Shown: positions 1 to 8,693 of the stretch, piece by piece
How positions within the stretch are numbered: the first letter of the stretch is position 1
Layout: every line of letters starts with the position of its first letter
NCBI GenBank assembly: GCA_025463135.1
Contig: JAOAPY010000036.1
Coordinates: forward strand, 32,837-96,836
DNA: 64,000 nucleotides
Direction of reading: 5' to 3'
Source: Acidobacteriota bacterium
Lineage (GTDB): Bacteria; Acidobacteriota; Blastocatellia; Pyrinomonadales; Pyrinomonadaceae
Program-made: the position numbers and the translations under genes
The notes under the pieces: generated by a model
Database searches by the model: none
Seen by the model: the letters and a program-made list of their open reading frames with translations, nothing else
What the model was told of the DNA's origin: nothing

Positions 1-279
1 GGTCTCATCACCATTGAAACCGAAATGTTGAATGCAAAAGCCGGCAATACTCACACTGGCTCAGGCGCTGTCGCTCGCGTGATAGTTTCAGATCAGGGAA
101 GTGGCATGGAGCAGGCGACAATGGATCGCATCTTTGAACCATTCTTTTCCACCAAACAGCGCGGCACCGGGTTGGGGTTGGCCATCGTCAAGCAGATTGT
201 CGAACAGCACGATGGGCGGATTTCCGCGGAAAGCGAATCGGGGAAGGGCGCGCGGTTCATCATCGACCTGCCACTCTAA
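1..279 (+). CDS. Sensor histidine kinase, C-terminal ATPase domain (partial)
   Basis: The reading frame is already open at the first base, so only the last 92 codons are seen. They form the end of a HATPase_c domain: a G1-like stretch (VSDQGSGM), an F-box-like segment (IFEPFFSTK) and a G2 box (GTGLGLAIVKQIVEQHDGRI), ending with the usual small C-terminal strand. This is the ATP-binding part of a two-component sensor kinase that autophosphorylates a histidine on a domain lying upstream of the window. The GTGLGLAIV form is typical of NtrB/PAS-type kinases. Nothing following it on the same strand looks like its response regulator, which would then lie upstream. Signal and sensor domain cannot be judged. 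Confidence 0.9.
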   Translation, partial: GLITIETEMLNAKAGNTHTGSGAVARVIVSDQGSGMEQATMDRIFEPFFSTKQRGTGLGLAIVKQIVEQHDGRISAESESGKGARFIIDLPL

Positions 280-349
280 TTGCGACCTGAACGCCTCGTC
301 TGGTAAGTCAAGTCTTGAATCGAATATTGTCGGTCTGAGGGTTGCCTCG

Positions 350-1654
350 CTAGAAATTCACTATGGAGAGCGCTCGCGCTGCAGCGTTGATTGTGCGATC
401 AATAATCTCGTCAGTATGTGCGGCGCCCACGAACGCCGCTTCAAACTGTGAGGGTGCGAGATAGACGCCTTCGGCCAGCATGCCGTGAAAGAATCGTCCA
501 TACATATCACGATTGCTTCGGTTGGCGGTGGTCCAATCAACAACCCGCTGATCGGTGAAGAACGTTGTGAACATCGAGCCGACGCGGTTAGTTATCGTCT
601 GGACACCCGCGGCAGATGCTGCTTTTGAGATTCCCTCGCAGAGTCGCGCGCTCGATTGTTCGAGGCGCTCGTAAATTGAAAGGTCGCGTAAGCGACGCAG
701 AGTAACCAGACCCGCAGTCATGGCCAGCGGATTACCAGACAAAGTACCAGCTTGATAAATGGGACCGGCCGGCGCGATATGTCGCATCAATTCTTTGCTG
801 CCTCCGTAGGCACCGACCGGCAGACCGCCGCCGATGATCTTGCCCAACGTCGTGATGTCGGGATGGATGTCGTAAAGCTCCTGAGCGCCTCCGCGGGCCA
901 CGCGGAATCCGGTCATCACTTCATCAAAGATCAGCAGCGCGCCATTGCGGCGCGATAATTCCCGAACCGACTGCAGATAACCATCATTCGGCGGAACGCA
1001 GCCCATGTTGCCGACCACGGGTTCAATAATCACGGCGGCTATGTCCCGATGCCGGGCGAAGATCCGCTCCAGAGCTTCGGCATCATTGAAGGGAGCCGTG
1101 ATTGTGCTCTCGGCCAGAGCTGCGGGGACGCCCGGACTGTCGGGTAAGCCAAGCGTAGCGACGCCGGAACCAGCTTTGACCAGCAAACTGTCGCCGTGCC
1201 CGTGATAACACCCTTCAAACTTTACCAGCTTCGTGCGGCCAGTGACGCCGCGCGCCAGGCGAATAGCGGACATCGTCGCTTCGGTACCGCTGTTGACCAT
1301 GCGGACCATTTCGATCGAAGGTACGGCAGCAATAATCTCCTCAGCAATTTCTACTTCCAATTCATTAGGCGCGCCGAAGCTTGTGCCGCGTAACAATGCC
1401 TCGCTCAGCGCGGCGATCACTTCCGGATCGGCATGGCCCAGGATCATCGGTCCCCAGGAACCGACGTAATCAATATAAGTGCGGCCATCAACGTCGGTCA
1501 TCGTGGCTCCGCTCGCGCTCCTGATAAAGCGCGGCGTACCACCCACGCCGCGAAAGGCACGAACCGGAGAATTCACGCCGCCGGGCAGCAGTTCAACCGC
1601 GCGCGCGAATAGTTCGTCTGAGCGCTCTCCGCCGTCGTGTTGTGATAAAAGCAT
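350..1654 (-). CDS. hemL: Glutamate-1-semialdehyde 2,1-aminomutase
   Basis: PLP-dependent enzyme that moves the amino group of glutamate-1-semialdehyde to give 5-aminolevulinate, the last step of the C5 route to tetrapyrroles in the cytoplasm. The 434-aa length fits the family. Visible hallmarks are the N-terminal [13 protein letters not shown], the [13 protein letters not shown] phosphate-binding segment, [19 protein letters not shown], the [10 protein letters not shown] aspartate that holds the pyridine nitrogen, and [18 protein letters not shown] with the Schiff-base lysine. It is followed on the same strand by no other haem gene. The hicBA pair upstream is only 15 bp from its start and reads in the same direction, so they could share a transcript. 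Assignment is very firm. Confidence 0.97.
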   Translation of the reverse strand: MLLSQHDGGERSDELFARAVELLPGGVNSPVRAFRGVGGTPRFIRSASGATMTDVDGRTYIDYVGSWGPMILGHADPEVIAALSEALLRGTSFGAPNELEVEIAEEIIAAVPSIEMVRMVNSGTEATMSAIRLARGVTGRTKLVKFEGCYHGHGDSLLVKAGSGVATLGLPDSPGVPAALAESTITAPFNDAEALERIFARHRDIAAVIIEPVVGNMGCVPPNDGYLQSVRELSRRNGALLIFDEVMTGFRVARGGAQELYDIHPDITTLGKIIGGGLPVGAYGGSKELMRHIAPAGPIYQAGTLSGNPLAMTAGLVTLRRLRDLSIYERLEQSSARLCEGISKAASAAGVQTITNRVGSMFTTFFTDQRVVDWTTANRSNRDMYGRFFHGMLAEGVYLAPSQFEAAFVGAAHTDEIIDRTINAAARALSIVNF

Positions 1655-1669
1655 TACTAGCTCCGGATC

Positions 1670-1915
1670 TTAGTCAGAATAGAAGTATCTTATTAAGTCG
1701 CTTTCCGGTATGTACCGAGAGGACTGCCGAAGAATTGCTCTTAGCGTCCCCCTTTCCAGTTCGCTGTGATTAGGCAGAGTGAGAGTCTGCTTTGAACCGT
1801 CCGCCGCAAGACGTCGCAACTTGATGTGACTTCCTCTCTGAGAGATCTGCTCAAAGCCGAACAGGGCCAGTATGCTTACGAGGTCCGCCCCTGAAAGGCG
1901 TCTAAGCTTCGGCAT
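1670..1915 (-). CDS. hicA: HicA-type toxin (mRNA interferase)
   Basis: An 81-aa protein of the HicA/YcfA family: a small double-stranded-RNA-binding fold that cleaves mRNA when freed from HicB. The start at 1915 (MPKLRRLSGADLV) gives the normal HicA N terminus. The catalytic histidine lies in SQRGSHIKLRR, in the family's G-S-H context, followed by LTLPNHSELERGTLRAILRQ. An upstream ATG at 2062 would add 49 residues that only read the hicB gene out of frame, so it is rejected. The start codon overlaps the end of hicB by 14 bp, the usual translational coupling of such pairs, here with the antitoxin gene first. Confidence 0.9.
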   Translation of the reverse strand: MPKLRRLSGADLVSILALFGFEQISQRGSHIKLRRLAADGSKQTLTLPNHSELERGTLRAILRQSSRYIPESDLIRYFYSD

Positions 1916-2135
1916 GGAAAAGGGTTTCGATTTCGAAACTAGCGAGGATCGATGGTGTTGGCGCCAAATCAAAATCAGCGAGGTCCTCGTCTTCCAGGTG
2001 AAGTGCGATCGCCTCCTGAATATTCTCAGCCAGTTCGTCGAGAGTCTCGGCCTGTGTAACAACCGGCAGGTCCAGGCATTCCGCGATGTAATATTTGTCG
2101 CCTTTGTGAATATGAACCTGGATAATCCGCTTCAT
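1902..2135 (-). CDS. hicB: HicB-type antitoxin
   Basis: A 77-aa acidic protein with the short HicB fold: MKRIIQVHIHKGDKYYIAECLD is the degenerate RNase H-like beta sheet, and DLPVVTQAETLDELAENIQEAI is the standard HicB motif. It lacks the C-terminal ribbon-helix-helix or HTH domain of longer HicB proteins, so it probably neutralises HicA by direct contact and may need HicA to bind DNA. It overlaps hicA by 14 bp and lies upstream of it on the minus strand. Together they form a compact chromosomal type II toxin-antitoxin module placed between hemL and the RqcH-like gene. Confidence 0.88.
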   Translation of the reverse strand: MKRIIQVHIHKGDKYYIAECLDLPVVTQAETLDELAENIQEAIALHLEDEDLADFDLAPTPSILASFEIETLFHAEA

Positions 2136-2248
2136 ACCGTCTTCCTTCGTAACTGGGCATCCGTTGACGGAGAGATTCTATCACCGACTGATTCCGAATA
2201 GTAACTGGATAGAACGCGCGGTCATTGGTGTTGGGCAGAGCTCAAGCT

Positions 2249-3697
2249 TTAGATTCTTTCAATGCCTTCCTTCGGTTCGACGGTGAGGGTGCGAAAGCTG
2301 GCCAGGCGCACCAGTCCGGGAGCGGCGCCTTTGATCCGGGACACGTATTTCTGTTGGGTGTAATTCACGTTGACCTTCGCATCGTTGTTTGCCTGACTGA
2401 AGCGGGCGGCGAGTTGCGCTGCTTCGATAATGGTCCTGTGTGGTACATCTTTGCGGGTTGGGTTACGGACGATCACGTGCGAGCCCGGATAATCAGCCGC
2501 GTGCAGCCAAAGATCCTGCGGCCTGCCAATGCGAAAAGTGAGTTGGTCGTTATCTTTCGAGGCGCGACCGACCAGGACCTCGTATCCATCCGATGACGAA
2601 TAACGTCGCATACCGGGAATTCTGTCCGGGCCCCGCTTGGATTTCAGAGCGTCGGGTCTTTTCTTTTCCGGCTTCAGTTCGTCCACAAAACGGGTGAGGG
2701 CGTCGTCGTCGCGGTCAGCGATGACTTGCGCCAGGGCTGTCTGTTGTCGCTCCAGGACTGCCAACTTGGCATCTATTTCTTCAAGACGCTTGCCGATTTG
2801 CTCGGCGGCCCGCCGGGCTTTGCTGTAGCGCGCAAAGTACTTCGCTGCCTCGGCCTGTAGAGTAGTCTTCTCGTCGATTTCGATTTCAACCATGGGCACA
2901 TCTGCTGCGTAAAAGTCCTGCAGCTGCACCCTGTTACCACTCCGGCGCGCCTGAGCAATGTTTGCGAGTAGTAGATCACCGATGCGCTTGTGCTGCTCTG
3001 CCTGGCCATGCTCCAGCAGATCGTCTTTCAGATGTTTCTGGAGTTTCTGTAAGCGCGAAATTTCCTGACGCAATCGCGCGCGCACAGTCGCAGCTTTGGT
3101 GTCGAATAATCGCGCCGATTCGAGACCCAGATAGTGCTGGTCCGCGGCCGCGGACAGCGATGGGAATGCGCCTTTGACAAATGGCGGCTCACTCCTGGTG
3201 TCGTCCCTGTGTACTGCCGGAGGGAAGTATTGCTCGCCAACCGTTTGGCCCGGCCCACTCAGGGTTCGTTGGACATGCGTGATCTTTCCCTGGTCGTCCA
3301 GGAGAAAGAGGTTTGCGGAGCGCCCGGTCAGCTGGGCCACCAGCACGCGTTGCCGGACTTCGCCAGTATCTTCCTGTCGCACGAGAGTAAATCTCAAGAC
3401 ACGTTCCGCCTCATCCTGGCTGACTGCTGTCAAACTTCCTCCAGTGAGCTTGATGCGCAGTGCCTGACCAAACTCGTCGAGCGGTTGCGACTGCTTTTCC
3501 AATTCGCGCACGGGCCGCACGATTAGATAGATCCTTGGTGACGCCGGATCGACGCTTAGAAAAAGATAGCCACTTTCGCTGCGGCGAAAGTCGATTGCGA
3601 ATGAGTGCGCGGATAGTTGAAAGATTTTGCCCGGAACACAGTTTGTCAGGGCCAGGCTGAGTTCGTCGACGATCTGTTTGAGGGTCTGTTGATTCAC
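2249..3697 (-). CDS. RqcH/NFACT family ribosome quality control protein
   Basis: NFACT-family protein (Rqc2/FbpA/DUF814). In bacteria RqcH binds peptidyl-tRNA on stalled 50S subunits and adds C-terminal alanine tails that mark the chain for decay. The 482-aa product has an NFACT-N region, a central coiled coil (about residues 230-350 with repeated R/E/K/Q heptads) and a C-terminal NFACT-R domain with RRYSSSDGYEVLVGRASKDND and DLWLHAADYPGSHVIVRNP, matching the family's D-x-W-L-H-A core. I chose the GTG at 3697 (VNQQTLKQIVDEL) because this is where family proteins begin; the frame stays open to a TTG at 3820, and the extra 41 residues have no family likeness. Shorter than Bacillus RqcH (about 570 aa), as in many non-Firmicutes. 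Confidence 0.85.
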   Translation of the reverse strand: MNQQTLKQIVDELSLALTNCVPGKIFQLSAHSFAIDFRRSESGYLFLSVDPASPRIYLIVRPVRELEKQSQPLDEFGQALRIKLTGGSLTAVSQDEAERVLRFTLVRQEDTGEVRQRVLVAQLTGRSANLFLLDDQGKITHVQRTLSGPGQTVGEQYFPPAVHRDDTRSEPPFVKGAFPSLSAAADQHYLGLESARLFDTKAATVRARLRQEISRLQKLQKHLKDDLLEHGQAEQHKRIGDLLLANIAQARRSGNRVQLQDFYAADVPMVEIEIDEKTTLQAEAAKYFARYSKARRAAEQIGKRLEEIDAKLAVLERQQTALAQVIADRDDDALTRFVDELKPEKKRPDALKSKRGPDRIPGMRRYSSSDGYEVLVGRASKDNDQLTFRIGRPQDLWLHAADYPGSHVIVRNPTRKDVPHRTIIEAAQLAARFSQANNDAKVNVNYTQQKYVSRIKGAAPGLVRLASFRTLTVEPKEGIERI

Positions 3698-3980
3698 GGG
3701 CGTTCTGTAAAGAAGACTTGACGTTTGACCAATTCGCGTTGTGGCAGAGGCTTCAGGAAGCTCTGAGCAAGTTACGAAGAGACGTTTCCTAGCCCGCGGC
3801 GCGTGCTCAAGCAAACTCAACTCCCGTCGACTTGATCAGGGCTTCCTTCAGTCTGTGATTTCGGCCGCACCATCATAAACTGAAGTCTGGGTTGCTACAT
3901 TGACATAAGTAAAAAAGACCCTGCTCTGTCAAGCAGAGCAGAGCCTATACCGAATCTCAGCGGGTCTCAATTATGAACGA

Positions 3981-5186
3981 TCAATCTCGAACGACCGCGG
4001 TGCGAGTCAGACGATCGTGTGCGGTCTTGCCTTCTCCCCGAGCAAAAGCCATCAACAGCCCGATGCCCAGGGTAGCCAGTGACAACAGGTAGACAAATGC
4101 GCGTCCAGCCGATTGATTTCCGGTTGGAATCAGTCCATTCCGCGCATCAACCGCGCGCAACGATAACAGGCGCATCCCAAGGGTGCGTCCGGTCAGCGCG
4201 GTCGAAACGGTGGCGTAAAAAAACATCAAGAGGGCGACGATCCCAGACATCAGAGCGATTATTCGCGGCTGATGCCAGTTCCCATCCTGCAATTCGATGA
4301 GTGCAGCAAAGGGCAGCGACAAGAAGCCGACGGTGATTACATCCAGAACTGCCGCTACAAAACGAGTTGAGAGTCGAGCGCGATCTTCCACCTGCACTGG
4401 ACCACCTGCGAGCCCAATCGAATCGAGATATGACAACGCAGGATCGTTCAGATCGTCACCTATCAGCCGCTTTGGTCTTGGCTTTTCGATTGGTTCGGCT
4501 TGAACCTCCAACAGCGGCTCGAGGTCGGGTGGCGGAGGTTCGCTCTCTAATTCTGGCGCAACTTCAGACTGCGAGATGATAGGAGCCTGTACGACAACCA
4601 AATTGTGGCTGCGCTCAGTATTGATCTCGGGCTCGACATCAGACATCACACCAATTGCCGGCGCAACTTCTGCCGTAAACTCTACTTCCGTTTCGTGGTC
4701 GCGGGCGATGGCCACGGCCGTCGCTGTCCGTGAGTAACCGCTGCTGTTTGACGCTGCTACCTGGTGAGCGCGTTCAATACGACGCAGTGCCGCAGCAAGC
4801 ACCGGGTTAATTTCCGGCGCCTCCGTCTGAGGTAATAATTCCAGTTGCGGAGGAGTTGCCGGCGGTACCTCAACTCCCAGCGCGAAGGCTTCCTCGGTTG
4901 CCACTGACAACTCAACAGCGGCCTCGCGCGCCTTTCGTTCCTGCACTTCGCGCACGCGTTCGCTCAATTCTTTACGCCATTGGGGCATGGCGCGGCGCGT
5001 AACGCCCGGAAATTCAATGAGTCGCGAAGCCGGTCTGGCTTCCAAAGGGGAATCGGCCATTTCTGAGTCTTCCAAGTCTAAAGGATCTGGCTCGAAGTCC
5101 AGGGTGGCGAACGCGTCGGCGTTGGCTGCTAGAGGTTGCGGACACTGTTTCGGACTATGCTCGGTGCCACACGAGGGACATAGCAT
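3981..5186 (-). CDS. Zinc-ribbon / RDD-domain membrane protein
   Basis: A 401-aa protein of unknown role. Residues 1-15 hold a CPSC pair that could form half of a zinc ribbon (MLCPSCGTEHSPKQCPQ gives three cysteines). Residues about 20-260 are a low-complexity, acidic and proline-rich linker. The C terminus (about 270-395) is an RDD domain: LSTRFVAAVLDVITVGFL with the R and D residues, two or three membrane helices, LTGRTLGMRLLSLRAVD and GEGKTAHDRLTRTAVV near the end. RDD proteins are thought to be transporters or membrane anchors; some exchange Na+/H+. It stands alone on the minus strand with no clear operon partner. Confidence 0.8.
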   Translation of the reverse strand: MLCPSCGTEHSPKQCPQPLAANADAFATLDFEPDPLDLEDSEMADSPLEARPASRLIEFPGVTRRAMPQWRKELSERVREVQERKAREAAVELSVATEEAFALGVEVPPATPPQLELLPQTEAPEINPVLAAALRRIERAHQVAASNSSGYSRTATAVAIARDHETEVEFTAEVAPAIGVMSDVEPEINTERSHNLVVVQAPIISQSEVAPELESEPPPPDLEPLLEVQAEPIEKPRPKRLIGDDLNDPALSYLDSIGLAGGPVQVEDRARLSTRFVAAVLDVITVGFLSLPFAALIELQDGNWHQPRIIALMSGIVALLMFFYATVSTALTGRTLGMRLLSLRAVDARNGLIPTGNQSAGRAFVYLLSLATLGIGLLMAFARGEGKTAHDRLTRTAVVRD

Positions 5187-5369
5187 AAAAGAGGGCCTCC
5201 AGTCGGGGACACTAAATCAGCCTTCTCGAGCGACTGGCGTTGCCAACCCAAAGTCCGTACCTTAAGCCAGTCGGGCCGCATACTATCAGGAATTACTTTA
5301 ACTGGTCAACCAGAAAATGTAGCAGGGGTTGAGGTTGGTAGGGTTGCTTAAACGGCCGCGGCGGCGGGT

Positions 5370-5747
5370 TCAGAGTGGTGTCCGGCCGGCAAAACCGGTC
5401 TCGACGTCGTGCCACCATTCCAGACGGTCACCCTCGCCAAGTTGCCAGCACAATAAAACGACTCGGCCGTCACGAAGTGAAGGAAAATCGATGAGCCCGC
5501 GACTGAAATCCTTTAACTGGACTCCCAGTGCTTCGAGTTCGCCGACAAGCGAGGTCATGTCGATGAGATTGGCTGCATATTGCACCCCACTGGCGATGCC
5601 GCCGCCGCCCTGCTCAGCAAACTCAGCAGCCAGTTTGGCGTTGCTTTCCTGAGAAATGATCTGCGCGTGGGCACGTTGGATTTTACGCACCAGGTCACGC
5701 ACTGCCGGAAGCAGGGAATTGGCTTCTTCCACGCTGAATATCTTCAT
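5370..5747 (-). CDS. DUF2203 family protein
   Basis: A 125-aa DUF2203-family protein. Typical family signatures are the N-terminal MKIFSVEEANSLLPAVRDLV, the central GGGIASGVQ and the C-terminal block RDGRVVLLCWQLGEG followed by LEWWHDVETGFAGRTPL. The family is widespread in Acidobacteriota, Chloroflexota and other phyla, has no known function and lacks obvious catalytic residues other than a conserved W/H pair. The start at 5747 gives the family N terminus; an ATG at 5774 would add nine unlike residues. It is separated by 42 bp from the NYN-domain gene upstream on the same strand, so the two are likely cotranscribed. Confidence 0.85.
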   Translation of the reverse strand: MKIFSVEEANSLLPAVRDLVRKIQRAHAQIISQESNAKLAAEFAEQGGGGIASGVQYAANLIDMTSLVGELEALGVQLKDFSRGLIDFPSLRDGRVVLLCWQLGEGDRLEWWHDVETGFAGRTPL

Positions 5748-5789
5748 TTGTTCGTTTCCATCCGCTAACGGCAATGTTTTTTCAACCAG

Positions 5790-6521
5790 TCAGTTATCGT
5801 CTGTCACGCGGATGAACTCAGTCGAAGTTTCAAAAACTTCGCCGTCAGCTTCGACGGTTGATTCCAGAACAACACGCATCGCCGTTTCAAATAGTTCGGC
5901 TGGATCAATCTGCTGGGCCTCGAGGTGTGAGTGAACATAGGAGCCAGGTGGTTCGTGTAACTCACGTTCGTCATAACGTGACCCATGCGGCACGTCTTTC
6001 CGAACTCGCTCTGCGATCTCGCCGAGGTCAATAAAATAGTCCGCCACATCGATCAGCTTTGGCGCCGTATTCGAGCGAAAGCCGGCGACCTCAACACGGC
6101 AACCCTTGTAAGCGACCGCATTAACGGCGTAGACGAAATCCTCGTCGCCGGATACGAGAACCGCAGTGTCATATCGGCCTGCCAACGAAAGCATGTCAAC
6201 GGCGATCTCGACATCAAGATTTGCTTTCCTCGTGCCATCGTAAAAAGTCTTCAACTCTTTCTGGATCACCCGGAACCCATTGCGGCGCATCCACAGCAGA
6301 AATCCCTGTTGTCGTTCCGCTCCCACGTCGACGCCGGTGTAAAAGAAAGCTCGCAACAACCGTCCGTCTCCGAGTAAGACTCGCAGGAGTTTGTTGTAAT
6401 CGATGTCGATGTTGTGAAAGCGGGCCGCGTGAAAAAGATTGTTGCCGTCGATGAATACCGCTACTCTGCCGCGATGGCCCAATTGCCACGAAATATTGTT
6501 GGTCGGATCATAATTGTTCAT
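5790..6521 (-). CDS. NYN (PIN-like) domain protein, LabA/DUF88 type
   Basis: A 243-aa protein with an NYN domain over residues about 15-165: VAVFIDGNNLFHAAR carries the first catalytic aspartate, VDVEIAVDML-like text reads here as NLDVEIAVDMLSLAGRYDTA with the second acidic pair, and VLVSGDEDFVYAV is the third acidic motif. These acidic residues fit the metal-dependent RNase centre of PIN-like nucleases. The last 75 residues are an unrelated acidic tail. LabA/DUF88 proteins are thought to act on RNA, but no substrate is known. The start at 6521 follows a plausible upstream region; the DUF2203 gene follows 42 bp downstream. Confidence 0.85.
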   Translation of the reverse strand: MNNYDPTNNISWQLGHRGRVAVFIDGNNLFHAARFHNIDIDYNKLLRVLLGDGRLLRAFFYTGVDVGAERQQGFLLWMRRNGFRVIQKELKTFYDGTRKANLDVEIAVDMLSLAGRYDTAVLVSGDEDFVYAVNAVAYKGCRVEVAGFRSNTAPKLIDVADYFIDLGEIAERVRKDVPHGSRYDERELHEPPGSYVHSHLEAQQIDPAELFETAMRVVLESTVEADGEVFETSTEFIRVTDDN

Positions 6522-6619
6522 CTAATGGGGCCTCTAATAGTATTTCTTAGTCTCAATTAGCATGCGTCGTCGTCAGGCGTTGGTCAAGTGGAAAGGCGTC
6601 TGAATTCGTCAATTTGCCA

Positions 6620-7459
6620 TCAGGGAGAGACGGCGATCACTTCGTCCTGTAGAGCATCGAGATAGATGATCTTAACCGGCGCGTTTGTCAGGCCGATCTC
6701 CCAGGCGAGATGGAATTCCAGTGTTGCACCCGGGCTGGACAGCACTAGCGGATAGACCACCAACTGTTGCACGTTAACCTGAGTCGCAGCAGTAACCGTG
6801 TAGGTGTGTTGCCCCGCTGCGTCGCTATAGTTGAACGTCCGCCCAACCAGCTTGGCTGGAATTCCGTCAGCTGGTGTGGTCGGCAATGACGTTTTGAGTG
6901 CGGCCTGGATGCGGTCGCTCTCCGGAATTGCCGTGCTGGTCAGGCTCAGTACGCGGCGATCCGGCGCGAACCGCACCTCGACCTTGCCATAGTCTCCGCG
7001 CAGGGGATAGCTGAATGGTCGCTGCTCGTAGGATGCGGTTTTGCTGCCATCGCCGCCACTGCTTTCGCCGACGAGGGAAAGCTGGGCCGGCTCGGCGCCA
7101 ATCAACGTTTTCCACTCAGTCAGGAAGCGTCGCACCGACTCTCTCGTTTCTTCGGCACTCATCTGGGCCGAGGTGCCGACCTTGGGCAGATACAGAGGAC
7201 CGCTGAGATTTTCCGGCAGCCTCTGAATGGTGGCGGTGATTGGTTGCAGTGCCAGCGGCGGTTTGCCTGAGATGCCCTGTTGATTTGTCAATTGTCCCCA
7301 GGCGGCTGCGGCAGCCTCGTTGCGTTGCGTCTTTTCCGTCAGCAAGACTGGATATGGTGGCTGGTTGCGTGAAGGTGCGCCGGGGCTGATTGGTTGCACT
7401 GCCGCGCACGCGGCCAGGCTCAGCGCCAGACCAAAGAGAAAAATGATTCGCACCCGCAT
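6620..7459 (-). CDS. Putative lipoprotein, unknown function
   Basis: A 279-aa protein starting MRVRIIFLFGLALSLAAC, a signal peptide with a lipobox (SLAAC), so it is probably an outer-membrane or periplasmic lipoprotein. The remaining sequence is rich in beta-strand-forming residues, contains no cysteine-rich or catalytic motif that I can recognise and ends with a strand that reads VKIIYLDALQDEVIAVSP, reminiscent of the last repeat of FTP/PepSY-like propeptide domains (residue pattern YLDA..GEVI). That resemblance is weak. In-frame ATGs at 7468 and 7492 would give longer N termini but a poorer signal peptide. It diverges from the zinc-ribbon gene starting at 7604. Confidence 0.7.
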   Translation of the reverse strand: MRVRIIFLFGLALSLAACAAVQPISPGAPSRNQPPYPVLLTEKTQRNEAAAAAWGQLTNQQGISGKPPLALQPITATIQRLPENLSGPLYLPKVGTSAQMSAEETRESVRRFLTEWKTLIGAEPAQLSLVGESSGGDGSKTASYEQRPFSYPLRGDYGKVEVRFAPDRRVLSLTSTAIPESDRIQAALKTSLPTTPADGIPAKLVGRTFNYSDAAGQHTYTVTAATQVNVQQLVVYPLVLSSPGATLEFHLAWEIGLTNAPVKIIYLDALQDEVIAVSP

Positions 7460-7603
7460 TTGTGGCATTCTACTATCGAAAGAGCTGGACACGTATTGAA
7501 AAATCCCCGATGACGAAAGCAGCCAGGGTTGAGATACGTTTACCGCCCACCGCTTTACCGGCCAGGCAATGGATTTTTTCAGCTAAGTTCCCGGGAGGAT
7601 TTA

Positions 7604-8641
7604 TTGTCGAAAGACGACGAAAAGATCGCGATATCCGCAGACCTGTCCCTGCCGCAAACTGAGCCGCAGGGATTTACTGCCGAGCAAATGGTGCGTTGTG
7701 AGGAATGCCTGCGCGCCAATCCACCCACTCGGGTCGAGTGCCTTTATTGCGGCAAAGCGCTGCCCTTGAACGAAACCAGTGCGGCTTTCGCCAGACCTTT
7801 GTTACGCCCACTGGAGAAATGGGAAAAAGGCTATAACTGTGTCCTGATCAAATCACCGGTCGAGGAGTTGAGTGACCAATCGATGGCTGAGGCAGCACGA
7901 TTGCTCCGTCTGGCCGTCGCCGATCTTACCCGCATCATTCAGTCGGCACGACCGATGCCTGTGGCCCGCGCAGCGACGCAGGAAGAAGCAGCGCTTATCG
8001 AACGAAATCTCCGGGCCCTCGGCCTGGAGACAATAATCGTGTCGGATGAGGCTCTGGCGTTGGAAGCTTCGCCGCCCCGCCGGTTGCGAACCATAGAAGT
8101 GTTGGAAGACAACCTGGTATTACTGCCGACATCAGGCGAAGGAAAGACTATTGCGTGGAGCGATATTAATCTCATACTTTCCGGACGCTTATTCATCAGG
8201 CAAGTGGAAACTAAAGAGCGAAAACGGCGGGGGGCCGAAAAGCAGATTCTGGATGCCAGAGAAACGATGAACGATGAAGCCGTGCTTGATATATTTGCGG
8301 AGAGCCATGACGGCGGATGGCGGATCCTCGCGAACAACTTCGACTTTTCGTGTCTGGGGGAACGCAAGGCATTGCTCGCAAGCGAAAACTTCACGATCTT
8401 AACGAGGTTGATTCGGGAGCGTGCGCCGCAAGCCGAACCTGACGATTCGTACCACGGTCTGCGTCGCACCCTCGAGTTGGTGTGGCCATCAGAGCAACAA
8501 TCTTCGTCGCTCGGCTGGCGTCGGGACCGAGCCGGCAAATACAGTACTGGTGAAGCGGCGATTACGAGCAATGAGACTCAATTCACGCGTTATTCGCGTC
8601 TTTGCCACTTCTTGAAATCTGAACTTAGATCTGAGATTTGA
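7604..8641 (+). CDS. Zinc-ribbon protein of unknown function
   Basis: A 345-aa soluble protein. The start is taken as TTG at 7604 because GGGAGG at 7593-7598 sits at an ideal distance; an in-frame ATG at 7529 has no such site. A rubredoxin-like zinc ribbon is visible near residue 30 (CEEC then CLYC, spaced about 12 residues). The rest has alternating helices and strands: a segment LLRLAVADLTRIIQSARP, then an area around ERNLRALGLETIIVSDEAL that looks like a small ferredoxin-like fold, and a C-terminal beta-rich portion with DINLILSGRLFIRQVETKERK (a PH-like pattern). No catalytic motif is seen. The frame continues to a degenerate AAATCTGA repeat right at its 3' end. Confidence 0.7.
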   Translation: MSKDDEKIAISADLSLPQTEPQGFTAEQMVRCEECLRANPPTRVECLYCGKALPLNETSAAFARPLLRPLEKWEKGYNCVLIKSPVEELSDQSMAEAARLLRLAVADLTRIIQSARPMPVARAATQEEAALIERNLRALGLETIIVSDEALALEASPPRRLRTIEVLEDNLVLLPTSGEGKTIAWSDINLILSGRLFIRQVETKERKRRGAEKQILDARETMNDEAVLDIFAESHDGGWRILANNFDFSCLGERKALLASENFTILTRLIRERAPQAEPDDSYHGLRRTLELVWPSEQQSSSLGWRRDRAGKYSTGEAAITSNETQFTRYSRLCHFLKSELRSEI

Positions 8642-8661
8642 AAATCTGAAATTCTGAAATC
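8613..8661. repeat. AAATCTGA low-complexity repeat
   Basis: Degenerate tandem and inverted copies of GAAATCTGA / TCTGAGATTTGAAA. The repeat covers the last codons and stop of the upstream gene and the spacer before rlmB. The same motif fills 11775-11887. Confidence 0.75.
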
Positions 8662-8693
8662 ACTCTGATGCACAGTCACCACCTGAACAAATA

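Noticed and set aside
5985..6377. Plus-strand frame of 130 codons opposite the NYN gene
   Set aside because: Shadow of the NYN coding sequence, no Shine-Dalgarno or family likeness.
7939..8571. Minus-strand frame of 210 codons opposite the zinc-ribbon gene
   Set aside because: Composition is that of a shadow frame of GC-rich coding DNA; the plus-strand gene has a start site and zinc ribbon.
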